DNA of 34,006 bases, taken from assembly GCA_031290095.1 (NCBI GenBank), contig JAITOF010000053.1, positions 1 through 34,006 of the forward strand. The letters are read 5' to 3'. The notes under the pieces were generated by a model. That model searched no databases and was not told the DNA's origin. It saw nothing but the letters and a program-made list of their open reading frames with translations. The stretch is from Candidatus Methanoplasma porotermitis (lineage in GTDB: Archaea; Thermoplasmatota; Thermoplasmata; Methanomassiliicoccales; Methanomethylophilaceae). The first letter of the stretch is position 1, and each line of letters begins with the position of its first letter. The position numbers and the translations under genes were made by a program. Positions 25,227 through 34,006 of the stretch are shown piece after piece.

Positions 25227-26036
25227 ATGTCTGTGAAGAAAATATTGATGATCGTGGTCGTGCTGGCCCTCATTGCGGCGCCCATAGCGGCTATGGCCGA
25301 CACCTCTGATGGGCAGATAGAGATCAACGAAGACAAAACGAACGGAGACGGGTTCAAAACCAATTCCAACGGGACCGTGCATATACACCTCAAGAGCACG
25401 GAGACCAACGACGTGGGAATCGACATCAGGATCGAGGATTCCGAAGGGAACCTGCTCGCCGAGAAGAACAACGTCAACATCCCTGCCGGCAGCGAAGACT
25501 TCGTCGTCGATGTGTCGGTCGGACTGTCGGGCCTCGGCGACCATGAGATTAAGATCGTCTGCGAGCCAAAAGGGCTGTTCCCGGCCACAACGGGCGGAGA
25601 GATATTCAACTACTACGAGCTGACCGTGAACGTAACTGAGTCCATATGGTCGAAGTGGACAACGTACCTGGCCGTGGCGATCGTAGTCATACTCATCGTC
25701 ATAGCAATCTTCCTCAGGATGCGCAGCGCATCGGACAAGAAGCCCGACACCACGTTCACTGATTTGGAGAACAAGAGGAAGTCGTCTGCCAAAGACGAGC
25801 CTGCCCCTGCGGCTTCCACCGAGAGGAAGAGGTACAAGACGGAGAAAACCCCTGCCAAGGAAGCCTCCAAGGCCAATGCCAAGAAGGCAGAATCCTTCAC
25901 CGAGCTGGAGCAACGGAAATCCGAGGCGCCGAAGGAAAAACCGAAATCGGAGCCTGTCAAGGAGTCGCCTAAGGCGGAGCCGAAGAAGGACAAGGGCGAG
26001 AAGAAGCTGAGATATACCAGCGACAGAAGGAAATGA
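25227..26036 (+). CDS. Signal-peptide, ectodomain, TM and Lys/Glu/Pro-rich tail protein
   Basis: 269 aa; N-terminal MSVKKILMIVVVLALIAAPIAAMA, TM YLAVAIVVILIVIAIFLRM, charged low-complexity C-terminal tail. Confidence 0.75.
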   Translation: MSVKKILMIVVVLALIAAPIAAMADTSDGQIEINEDKTNGDGFKTNSNGTVHIHLKSTETNDVGIDIRIEDSEGNLLAEKNNVNIPAGSEDFVVDVSVGLSGLGDHEIKIVCEPKGLFPATTGGEIFNYYELTVNVTESIWSKWTTYLAVAIVVILIVIAIFLRMRSASDKKPDTTFTDLENKRKSSAKDEPAPAASTERKRYKTEKTPAKEASKANAKKAESFTELEQRKSEAPKEKPKSEPVKESPKAEPKKDKGEKKLRYTSDRRK

Positions 26037-26045
26037 CGTCCTTCC

Positions 26046-26726
26046 ATGAGGTACGTGTATCTCGGCGTGGTGACGCCTGACCAGAGCGTCGCGGTCGACA
26101 GGGCCGTATTCGAGGCCCGGGAAAGGGGGTTCGTCGACGACACGGTGCATGTGTGTTCGAGGGATCGGCGTACCATCTCGTTAGGGAGGTTCGGAAGTCG
26201 GTCCGAGCTCCTTCCCCCGGCCGCCGCCGTTCCTTGCGTAAGACGGATGAGCGGCGGGGGGACGGTGCTCACCGGGCCGGGGCAGATTATTATATCTGTG
26301 ACCCTCGGAGGGGGCATGCCTTCCAGAGGCCGTTCTTTCGAGATTATATGCGGAGGCGTCTCTGACGCCCTGAACGACCTTGGAATAGATTCGGAGTACA
26401 GCCCCCCCAACGACGTGCTCGCCAATGGGATGAAGATCTCCGGGGGCGCCCAGTACAGAAGGGGCGAATGCCTGCTTCATCATGCCACTCTGATAATCGA
26501 CGGGGACCCGGCCGTGTGGGATGTCTTGCCTCGCCCCGCAGGCTCTCGCTACAGCGACCTGACGTCGGTCGCAGAGTGTCTTGGAAGCATTCCAGACATG
26601 GCCGGAGTTGCCCGCACGGCTGTAGAAAGAATCGCAGAAGGGCTCGGCCTCGCGTTGAAACCTGGAAGACTGACGGAATGGGAGTCGGAACGTTCCGGAA
26701 TCAGAGTTTCAGGTTCGGATCCTTGA
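26046..26726 (+). CDS. Lipoate-protein ligase A-like (BPL/LPL fold)
   Basis: 226 aa; PCVRRMSGGGTVLTGPGQIIISVTL and NDVLANGMKISGGAQYRRGECLLHHATLIID. Confidence 0.88.
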   Translation: MRYVYLGVVTPDQSVAVDRAVFEARERGFVDDTVHVCSRDRRTISLGRFGSRSELLPPAAAVPCVRRMSGGGTVLTGPGQIIISVTLGGGMPSRGRSFEIICGGVSDALNDLGIDSEYSPPNDVLANGMKISGGAQYRRGECLLHHATLIIDGDPAVWDVLPRPAGSRYSDLTSVAECLGSIPDMAGVARTAVERIAEGLGLALKPGRLTEWESERSGIRVSGSDP

Positions 26727-27198
26727 GATCTATGAGCGCGACCTCTCTCCTGTCCATGAAGAATCCTATTTTTTTATGAAGCATTATGGACGGGACGTTG
26801 TCGCTCTGGAGCATGCTGTGAGCGACCTCGGCTCCCATCGCCCTTCCGGCTCTCAGCGTCTCCCTCAAAAGCTTGTATCCGAGGGCGTTGCGGCGGGCAT
26901 ACGAATGCACGCCCATGTTCTCTATCCAAACCATGTTGTTGGCATCGGCCACATGGTGAAGCATTTGCGCGAATATGAACCCGTAGACCTCATCGTCCTC
27001 CACCGCGACGAAACTCAGGCCGCTGTCAAGATACGCCTTGAAATGCGCCCTGCTGCTGGCGCCGAGGTTCTCCTTCCATTCCTGCGGGAGCTCCTCCCAT
27101 TTGTTCTCTATGGTCTCCGAGAAGTATTCCCTTATGAGCTTGACCTCAAGCTCCCTGACCTTCTCGGCGTCTTTCAACTTCAACGGCCTTATTTCCAT
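26701..27198 (-). CDS. GNAT family N-acetyltransferase
   Basis: 165 aa; VWIENMGVHSYARRNALGYKLLRETLRAGRAMGAEVAHSMLQSDNVPSIMLHKKIGFFMDRREV. Confidence 0.9.
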   Translation of the reverse strand: MEIRPLKLKDAEKVRELEVKLIREYFSETIENKWEELPQEWKENLGASSRAHFKAYLDSGLSFVAVEDDEVYGFIFAQMLHHVADANNMVWIENMGVHSYARRNALGYKLLRETLRAGRAMGAEVAHSMLQSDNVPSIMLHKKIGFFMDRREVALIDLKDPNLKL

Positions 27199-27199
27199 C

Positions 27200-28921
27200 T
27201 CACATCTCCTCCAGAGCCTCTATTCCAAGGCAGTCGAGAACGTTGGCAAGGACAGTCTTGGAACATTCCACCAGCGTAAGGCGGGCATCGCGGCTGGAGC
27301 CGGACGATATGACGGGCACTGCGGCGTAGAACTGGTTGAACGCCGATGCCAGCTCGTGTCCGTATGCCGGAAGCAGATGCACGCGCCGCATCTCCCCGGC
27401 AGACGTCAGGACGCTCCCGAACTTCGACAGGATCTTGATGAGCTTGACCTCATATTCGTCGGTGAGCTTCGACGGGTCTGCGTCCTGCGAATAGCCGCCG
27501 GCCCTCTTCAGCATGCTGCACGCCCTGGCGTGCACATACTGGAGGTACGGGCCGCTGTTCCCGTCGAAGCTGAGGGCCTCGTCCCACTTGAACACGAGCT
27601 GCTTCTCCGGCTGCACCCTTATTATATTGAACCTTACTGCTCCGATGCCGACGGCGGCGGCGATCTCATCGACCTTCTCCTTCGGGAGGTCCGAACGCCT
27701 TGACAGGACTTCTTCCCTCGCGCGGCCTACCGCCTCATCTATCAGGTCGTCAAGATAGACGACCACTCCCTTCCGTGTAGACATCTTCCCCTCGGGCAGG
27801 GACACGAACGAATAGAACATGGCTTCCGGCGCCCTGTCGCACCCGAGTATCTCCAGAGCCGAGCAGAGCTGCTTCGACCCGAGCTTCTGGTCCTCCCCGA
27901 GGACGTCGATCGCCCGGTCGGACCTGGAGAACTTGTCGATATGATACGCAAGGTCGCGAGTGGTGTACAGGGTCGTGCCGTCCGACCTCGTGAACGTGAA
28001 TCTCGTGTTCTTCCCTTGGATTCCGAATTCCTTAAGGTCGAGGTTCCAGGAGCCGTCCTCCGTCTGGCTGGCATATTTCGAGGATTTTAGATCGGAGACC
28101 ACTTTTGCCGCGGAGCCGTCTGCGATGAAATCGGACTCCCAAGTGTACCTGTCAAGCGTCACGTTGATGCCGTCGAGCGTGATTTTCAGCCCGTCGAGCA
28201 TCGCCTCGGCGGTCTTCCTGACGTTCCGTATCACGTCGGCGTCGCCTGCCTCGAAGCGCCGGAGCATCTTAGATATCTGCTCGCTCACTACGCTGTCGGA
28301 TTCCATCATGGCGTTGGCCGCCCTGTAGTATGCGACAAGCCTGTGGTCGGTCTTGTCGCGCTCCTCTCCGGTCTCCAACGCCGTTGAGATGTTGTTCACG
28401 CCCCATGTCAGTATGACGACTTGCTTACCGACGTCGTTCACATAATATTCCGTGGATACGTCGTGACCACATCTCTTGAGGCACCTTGCCAACGTGTCGC
28501 CAATGATGGGGTTCCTCGCCCTCCCCACGTGGATCGGGCCTGTGGGGTTCGTAGATGTGTGCTCCACGTTGACCCTTAGGCCGCTTTTTGGAGCCGCGCC
28601 GTATTCGGAGCCTTTCTCGATTATGGACTCGAGGGTCTCTTTCGCTAGGTCTTCCCATTTTATGTCGAAGTTGAGGTATCCGTTCAGAGCGGACGCGGAC
28701 GATATCAACCCTGACTGCGTAATCCCAGAACGGATGGCTTCCGCAAGCTCCTTTGGCGGCATCCCTGCCTTCTTGGAGAAGGTGAAACAAGGGATTGCAA
28801 GATCGTGGTTGTCCGGAATCTCCGTGCGTATGTCGGCGTCCTCGACGCCCATGGATGACAGTATCTCCTTCACGGCCGCTACGGCCTGTCCCTCGAATGC
28901 CGATCTGACGTTCACTTTCAT
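27200..28921 (-). CDS. argS: Arginyl-tRNA synthetase
   Basis: Start at MKVNVRSAFEGQ (28921); VEHTSTNPTGPIHVGRARNPIIGDTLARCL (HIGH-like HVGR), KMSTRKGVVVYLDDL (KMSK-like), YLQYVHARACSML. Confidence 0.95.
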   Translation of the reverse strand: MKVNVRSAFEGQAVAAVKEILSSMGVEDADIRTEIPDNHDLAIPCFTFSKKAGMPPKELAEAIRSGITQSGLISSASALNGYLNFDIKWEDLAKETLESIIEKGSEYGAAPKSGLRVNVEHTSTNPTGPIHVGRARNPIIGDTLARCLKRCGHDVSTEYYVNDVGKQVVILTWGVNNISTALETGEERDKTDHRLVAYYRAANAMMESDSVVSEQISKMLRRFEAGDADVIRNVRKTAEAMLDGLKITLDGINVTLDRYTWESDFIADGSAAKVVSDLKSSKYASQTEDGSWNLDLKEFGIQGKNTRFTFTRSDGTTLYTTRDLAYHIDKFSRSDRAIDVLGEDQKLGSKQLCSALEILGCDRAPEAMFYSFVSLPEGKMSTRKGVVVYLDDLIDEAVGRAREEVLSRRSDLPKEKVDEIAAAVGIGAVRFNIIRVQPEKQLVFKWDEALSFDGNSGPYLQYVHARACSMLKRAGGYSQDADPSKLTDEYEVKLIKILSKFGSVLTSAGEMRRVHLLPAYGHELASAFNQFYAAVPVISSGSSRDARLTLVECSKTVLANVLDCLGIEALEEM

Positions 28922-30144
28922 CCCAACCTGTATCTCAAAATGGCGGCTATTCCGCCGAAGGCCTTTAGAAGCATGTCTCCCTCTTCCGAGTCGCCGGATA
29001 TGAGCTGCACGTGAGTGTTGAAGCCGTCCGCCGTCTCGAAGAAGCTGTCGATAAGGTCTACCTGCTCCGTCGCTTTTGCCGGGGCCCCGCATTCGGGGCA
29101 AGACGCTTTCGCCTCCGGGTCGTCCACGGTCGCCCAGACGGAGTGCGTGCCGCATTCCAGCCTTACCCGATATTTATTGAGGGTGTCGGATACGAGCAAC
29201 GTGTCCACCGCCCCTGCATCCAGAGCCGACCTGACATCGTTCTCCCCGTAAGCGGAAAGGCCGCCGTCGGCCTTGCGTATCTCTCTGAATAGCTTTTGCA
29301 TGTATTCTTTTTCTACTGTGAGCTGTATGCCCACCAAAGTCTCTTTGGCCGCATCTACCAGCTCTCGAAGGCCGGACTCGTCGGTGTAGCCTGTGTCGAA
29401 ATAAGGAGTCACCACTTTCTTGCGAAGCTCGTGGTGCAGATAGTCCTCCTTGACGAAGAAGTCCTTGGTGGACCCGGGTCCCCCGACGAGTATCCCCTGC
29501 AAATCCTCCTTGTTGAGGAAGATGTCCGTGGCGTTGTCGGCCACCTTCTTGTAGAACTCGTGGGCGGCGATCTCGATCAGCCTTTCGAAACGGACTGACG
29601 ACTGGCCCCCCTGGTGATGCTTGCTCGGGACCAGCGAGTCGAAATGCTTCATGACCATTATCCTGCTTCCCGTGAGGATGCCTATGGTCGCCTCCTTCCT
29701 GTCGATGGTTATCAGGCCGTAGGACTTCTTGTCTATGAGCATCGACTCCAGAGGCTCGGCGAAGAAGGACGAGTCGCACCTGTAGTAGAACGTGGGGATC
29801 TCCTCCGGCGGCTCCAACGCATATTGGACCATCTTTGTCTGGTCGCCGGCGCGGGGAACCTCGCCGCAGAATATTACCAGCCCCTTTTCGGGAACCGTCT
29901 TGTATGTCTTCAATCGCGACATTATCGAGTCGATGGCGCCCGTCACGTTCTTCATGGTGGTCTTGGACTTTATGTTTGTGGCCTGGGACTGCTCCTCTCG
30001 CAGGTATGCCATGACGTCCGATATCAGCTTGCTGCGAGGGACGTAGACGGATATGAGCTCTGTGCCTCGGCCTTTGTATGCCGTTATCTCCTGCATGGCC
30101 TTCTTGAAATCGTATCTCGCCCTGTCAAGAGAATTGTCGCTCAT
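28918..30144 (-). CDS. prf1: Peptide chain release factor aRF1
   Basis: 408 aa; NIKS, YRCDSSF (YxCxxxF) and GGQ (SKHHQGGQSSVRF) motifs. Confidence 0.97.
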   Translation of the reverse strand: MSDNSLDRARYDFKKAMQEITAYKGRGTELISVYVPRSKLISDVMAYLREEQSQATNIKSKTTMKNVTGAIDSIMSRLKTYKTVPEKGLVIFCGEVPRAGDQTKMVQYALEPPEEIPTFYYRCDSSFFAEPLESMLIDKKSYGLITIDRKEATIGILTGSRIMVMKHFDSLVPSKHHQGGQSSVRFERLIEIAAHEFYKKVADNATDIFLNKEDLQGILVGGPGSTKDFFVKEDYLHHELRKKVVTPYFDTGYTDESGLRELVDAAKETLVGIQLTVEKEYMQKLFREIRKADGGLSAYGENDVRSALDAGAVDTLLVSDTLNKYRVRLECGTHSVWATVDDPEAKASCPECGAPAKATEQVDLIDSFFETADGFNTHVQLISGDSEEGDMLLKAFGGIAAILRYRLG

Positions 30145-30301
30145 TCTTTTTCACCGATGATGACCGTCTCAACCGCGCATCAATATTAAATGTATCGCAG
30201 AGTGAGGTTAGAGGGGCGGGTTCAAGATTTCAGAACAACCCTGACGAAGGCTTGCCTGACAAGTATTTATCCGAATTGCACATAGCATGCCCGATGCGCA
30301 T

Positions 30302-30991
30302 ATGAACAAGAGAAAAGTGGTGGTTTCTATCGGAGGGTCCGTGCTGGTCCCGGGAGATGACGACGCCACGTACATCAAAGGCTTGGCGAGCATGATCAGA
30401 GAGGCGTCGAACGAGGCCCAACTCGTCATTGTGTGCGGAGGCGGGAAGATCTCCAGATACTACTCCGAAGCCGGAAGGGAGCTGGGAGGGACCGTCTCGC
30501 AGCTGGACATGCTTGGAATAGGCGTCACGAGGGTGAACGCCGCGCTCCTTGCCTTGGCGCTTGGAGATCTGTCGTCGATGGACGTCCCCCTCACGGCGGA
30601 GGACGCCGCGTCCCGTTCCGCGTCTGACAACGTAGTCGTGATGGGGGGGACTGCCCCCGGACACACCACCGACGCCGTCGCGGCCATGGTGGCCAAGCAT
30701 CTGAATGCCGACCTGGTGGTGAACGCCACGTCCGTCGACGCAGTGTACTCCGACGACCCCCGGAAGGTCCCCGGCGCGAAACGTTTCTCCAGACTTACGA
30801 TCAAAGAGCTGGGAGAGATCGTCTACAAGGAGCACGGGGCAGGGAGTTCCGGGGTGTTCGACCCGCTGGGCGTCAAAATAGCCGAAGAGAACCGCATAGA
30901 CATCGTAATAGTGGACGGGCGGGACCTCTCCGAGCTTAGGAACGCCATCCTAGGAAAAGAAGTCGAAGGGACGTTCGTGAACTCTCATTGA
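30302..30991 (+). CDS. pyrH: UMP kinase (archaeal type)
   Basis: MNKRKVVVSIGGSVLVPGDDD...; VVMGGTAPGHTTDAVAAMVAKHLNADLVVNATSVDAVYSDDPRKVPGAKRF. Confidence 0.94.
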   Translation: MNKRKVVVSIGGSVLVPGDDDATYIKGLASMIREASNEAQLVIVCGGGKISRYYSEAGRELGGTVSQLDMLGIGVTRVNAALLALALGDLSSMDVPLTAEDAASRSASDNVVVMGGTAPGHTTDAVAAMVAKHLNADLVVNATSVDAVYSDDPRKVPGAKRFSRLTIKELGEIVYKEHGAGSSGVFDPLGVKIAEENRIDIVIVDGRDLSELRNAILGKEVEGTFVNSH

Positions 30992-31011
30992 ACCTGCGCC
31001 CGACATGCCTG

Positions 31012-32427
31012 TTACGGTACTTTTCCACGCATTTCGGACATCTCCTGCACTATGTCGCTCAGCGTCAGCAGTGTTGCGCCGTTCTCCGACGCGGCCGCTT
31101 CCGCGTCGGATGTGAAGCCACCGCGGGAGAACAAGTACAGGTGCGTGCCTTCCGATATCGGAACGGATTTGACGAACCTCTCTAAGTCGTGCCTGTCGTA
31201 TGGTCCTTTTTTGAATTTGCAGTCCCCGAATATGACGTTCTTCCCGTGCGGGTCCGTCGCCACCACGTCCGTCTCGAAATCCTTCCCCCACCTTCTCCCT
31301 ATCTTCGAGAACATGAACGGCAATCCCCCGAGCGCATTCTTCATGAGAAGATACTCGCGGCATATGTCCTCGAAAGTCAGAGATGCGAACTCCTCCAACC
31401 TCGGTCCCATGTATCTGTCGTATGCCGCATCGACGTTCCCGATGTCCAGAACGGACGCCATCGGTTGCACGAACTCGTAATACGACCTGTAGAAGCTGTC
31501 CGCCAAGCGATATATCCCGCGGCTCGCGTTGCCGACGTCTTTCGATCCGGAAGGGAGAGAGTGTTCTTTTTGAACTATGTCCAAGCCGATGAGCGTCGTC
31601 AGATACGGCATCGCCTTCGACGAATCCACCTTGGCGCTTTGCACGATGTCGTTGAGCGAGGTCCTGCCTGTTGCGACGGCGGCTATGACCGCGTTATATC
31701 CTGACAGCTCCCTCAGCTCCTGCCTCAGAAGGAACTCCGCCTCCTCGCGCAAAGGCGCCCCTCTCCGCAGGATCTTCATGCAGATGTTGTCCTTGACGCT
31801 TGCGTTCGGGTCGAACATCTCCAGATAGTACGGAACCCCTCCCAAGACAGAGTAGACGATGACTTTTTCCAAATCGGTGTATTTGGGGAAGAATTCCGCC
31901 GAGTCTGCGAATCCCAGCTGCTTTATCTTCAATATCCCGGTGGCCCTTCCGTAAAGGGGGTTCTTATGGGCCAGCACTTCGTTTTCCATGAAGCTCACGG
32001 ACGACCCGCACAGGACGATCATCACGTTCTCGTCTTTCAGGACGTGATCCCAGAGGTTCTGCAGGATCGAAGGGATCGCACGGTTGCCTTTGGCCATGTA
32101 CGGAAACTCGTCTATGATCATGAGGCGCTTGCCGTTGGCGTTAGGGGGAAGATCCAGAATGCGCCTGAACAGGAATTCCCAGTCGCACGTCTGAGGGACG
32201 TCCGCATATCTCAGAAGAAGGCTGCGGAATGCGTCGGCCTGCTCTCTGTCGGCACGTTCCGCGCACGAGTGGTAGAAGAACGCCTTGTCTTTCGAGAACT
32301 GGTTGAGTATCTCCGTCTTGCCCACCCTCCTGCGCCCGTATATGACCACCAGCTGCCCCTTGGGATCTTCGAACCTGTCTTCCAGAAACTTCAACTCTTG
32401 GGTACGGCCTACGAACATGTGCGACAC
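31012..32427 (-). CDS. AAA ATPase of the archaeal ATPase/DUF234 family
   Basis: FVGRTQELKFLEDRF..VVIYGRRRVGKTEIL (Walker A), RLMIIDEFPYMAKG (Walker B), C-terminal GRRWGKDFETDVVATDPHGKNVIFGDCKFKKGPY (PD-(D/E)xK-like). GTG at 32427 or ATG at 32418. Confidence 0.9.
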   Translation of the reverse strand: MSHMFVGRTQELKFLEDRFEDPKGQLVVIYGRRRVGKTEILNQFSKDKAFFYHSCAERADREQADAFRSLLLRYADVPQTCDWEFLFRRILDLPPNANGKRLMIIDEFPYMAKGNRAIPSILQNLWDHVLKDENVMIVLCGSSVSFMENEVLAHKNPLYGRATGILKIKQLGFADSAEFFPKYTDLEKVIVYSVLGGVPYYLEMFDPNASVKDNICMKILRRGAPLREEAEFLLRQELRELSGYNAVIAAVATGRTSLNDIVQSAKVDSSKAMPYLTTLIGLDIVQKEHSLPSGSKDVGNASRGIYRLADSFYRSYYEFVQPMASVLDIGNVDAAYDRYMGPRLEEFASLTFEDICREYLLMKNALGGLPFMFSKIGRRWGKDFETDVVATDPHGKNVIFGDCKFKKGPYDRHDLERFVKSVPISEGTHLYLFSRGGFTSDAEAAASENGATLLTLSDIVQEMSEMRGKVP

Positions 32428-32505
32428 ATCTCGGTTTATCTATATAAACATGATTATATGTTTACGATTATATTAATAAACCGCGACCGCAGACGACGGT
32501 GACCG

Positions 32506-33342
32506 TCAGAATCCCAGCAGATCCAGGTCGGCAGAGGTTATCGTCTCTTTCCCCAATGATTGCGCTATGTCTTTGATGCGCCTCTCCTCCGGCCCTTTGA
32601 GCGATTTTCTGTGTATGTACACCAAGTCAGTCCCTGACGCGGCGCATGCGGCCTCCATCATTCTTGCGACGTCCGCGTCGTCACGTCCCTCCAGATGGTA
32701 ATTCGGGAGCATGTGTCCGATGTTCACTTTGTATCCAAGCGCGATTTCCGTGAACCTTGGAGCGTAATGTCCGCCCGCGACGCCCGCTGCAACAGGGTAG
32801 TCTGACGGCTCGCAGTCTGTGAGGACCTTGGCAAGGACGTCCGCCGCCTTCTTGTTGGGCCAGTTCCTCTCGTCGCTTCCTATCTCGATGAAGAACGTCG
32901 GCTTCGACAGCCACGGGCCGTGGTGCGTCACCTCGAAGCACACTTTGAACTCCGGCATTGTGTTGTACGAGGAAATCAGCCTGAGGGCGGACGTCATGGA
33001 CGCGGGCGCGGCAGGGACTAGCCTCTCGGCCCTTCCGCCAAACTTGCTCTCGTGGAAATTCCCGATCGGATGCACCGTGAGTGCGGGCTCTCCGCTTGCC
33101 GCCGCATGCTTCGACATGAACACGACCTCGTCGACAGGGAACCCCGCCTTCTCGGCACGCATGTTGATGTCGTCGGCATAGATGTGCGTGTTCGGCGTGG
33201 ATACCATCGTCGTGTCCCCGTTGACAAAATACCTGTCCTCGTCCGTTGGGGGCGCCTCTTCCCACCTACTCATCGAAAGCAGAGAATCCCTCATGTTCGC
33301 CGACGGGACGTCTCCTTCGATGCATACCAACAGCCTGCGCAT
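32506..33342 (-). CDS. dtdA: D-aminoacyl-tRNA deacylase (DtdA)
   Basis: Start at MRRLLVCIEGD (33342); VTHHGPWLSKPTFFIEIGSDERNW, GVAGGHYAPRFTEIAL, GHMLPNYHLEG. Confidence 0.92.
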   Translation of the reverse strand: MRRLLVCIEGDVPSANMRDSLLSMSRWEEAPPTDEDRYFVNGDTTMVSTPNTHIYADDINMRAEKAGFPVDEVVFMSKHAAASGEPALTVHPIGNFHESKFGGRAERLVPAAPASMTSALRLISSYNTMPEFKVCFEVTHHGPWLSKPTFFIEIGSDERNWPNKKAADVLAKVLTDCEPSDYPVAAGVAGGHYAPRFTEIALGYKVNIGHMLPNYHLEGRDDADVARMMEAACAASGTDLVYIHRKSLKGPEERRIKDIAQSLGKETITSADLDLLGF

Positions 33343-33401
33343 GCCGCTGTATCTGCGCGAAGAGCATTTAAATTGACTGCACGATTCCATGCCGAGAAGA
33401 C

Positions 33402-34006
33402 ATGGACAACATCACTGTCAAAGAAAGGGCCGTTCTGCATCTGAGCCGTTTTCCGGAGATGGGGCCGAAAGACATCTTCAACGTGCCGTTCGACCTGACT
33501 CAAGACGGCATCGCATCTGTTTTGGGCATATCCCGGGCGCACGCATCCCTAGAGCTCAAAAAGCTCAAGGAAACTGGAAAGATATGCGACTGGCAGGCCC
33601 ACGTTCGCGGTGGCAACAGCAAACGCCGGGCGTACTGCCTCCTGCCTGACGGGTTCGCCGACGCCGAGACGCTTCGGAAGAGGATAGAGTCGTCCGGCCT
33701 CGTCGTGGATTCGCTGTTGGACATGAAGATGTGCGACCCCGGCGTGATGTGGGGGAGCCTCAGCCTCCCTGACAGGGAGACTTTCGGCCTTGCCTGCGTC
33801 ATCAGGACCCCTGTGCCCAGGAAGACCCTGGACGAAACGGAGACAGGCGTCATACCCACCGACTACTACGGGAACGTCCGCATAAGCGACTTGGTCCGCG
33901 AGAAGTACCTTTCCGTGGTGGACCCAGAAAAGATCAGGACCTGGCACAGCCGGGCGGCCGACTGGTGGATGGACAACGGAGACGACGAACAGGAGAGGCT
34001 TTTCCA
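33402..34006 (+). CDS. HTH-domain protein (partial; runs off the right edge)
   Basis: Manual translation open to the edge: MDNITVKERAVLHLSRFPEMGPKDIFNVPFDLTQDGIASVLGISRAHASLELKKLKETGKICDWQAHVRGGNSKRRAYCLLPDG...; winged-helix-like N-terminus. Confidence 0.78.
   Translation, partial: MDNITVKERAVLHLSRFPEMGPKDIFNVPFDLTQDGIASVLGISRAHASLELKKLKETGKICDWQAHVRGGNSKRRAYCLLPDGFADAETLRKRIESSGLVVDSLLDMKMCDPGVMWGSLSLPDRETFGLACVIRTPVPRKTLDETETGVIPTDYYGNVRISDLVREKYLSVVDPEKIRTWHSRAADWWMDNGDDEQERLF

Noticed and set aside
29980-30010. aRF1 with altered stop specificity (QATNIKS instead of TASNIKS)
   Set aside because: Gln/Ala variation before NIKS is, to my recollection, common in archaeal aRF1; not evidence on its own for changed UAG recognition.

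Overview
This window looks like an archaeal chromosome segment. Supporting signs are an archaeal/eukaryal-type glycyl-tRNA synthetase, aRF1, PurP, Cgi121, the thiolase/HMG-CoA synthase/DUF35 trio, archaeal-type UMP kinase, DtdA and TATA-box promoters. Gene content plus a complete absence of TAG stops (0 of 36 annotated CDS with a stop in the window) is consistent with a Methanomassiliicoccales-like Thermoplasmata archaeon; this assignment is inference. Most of the window is densely packed housekeeping genes.

The standout is an isolated gene at 16225..16731. It encodes a 168-aa protein that by my hand count is about 49% methionine (82 Met) with 15 Cys and 16 Asp, built from degenerate MMMDKMC repeats. 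It has its own TATA box, purine-rich ribosome-binding region and terminator, and a long upstream region carrying a repeated palindrome. It may be a previously undescribed Met/Cys metal-binding or redox-buffer protein.

Secondary interest: a GC-rich cassette of small zinc-finger ORFs abutting tRNA-Pro(CGG); a C13/G13 homopolymer inside a degraded gene; a palindrome touching the TATA box of an MgtE-like transporter that is divergent from two PhoU/TrkA-C-like regulators; and a ferredoxin next to a TrxR-like flavoprotein lacking CxxC.
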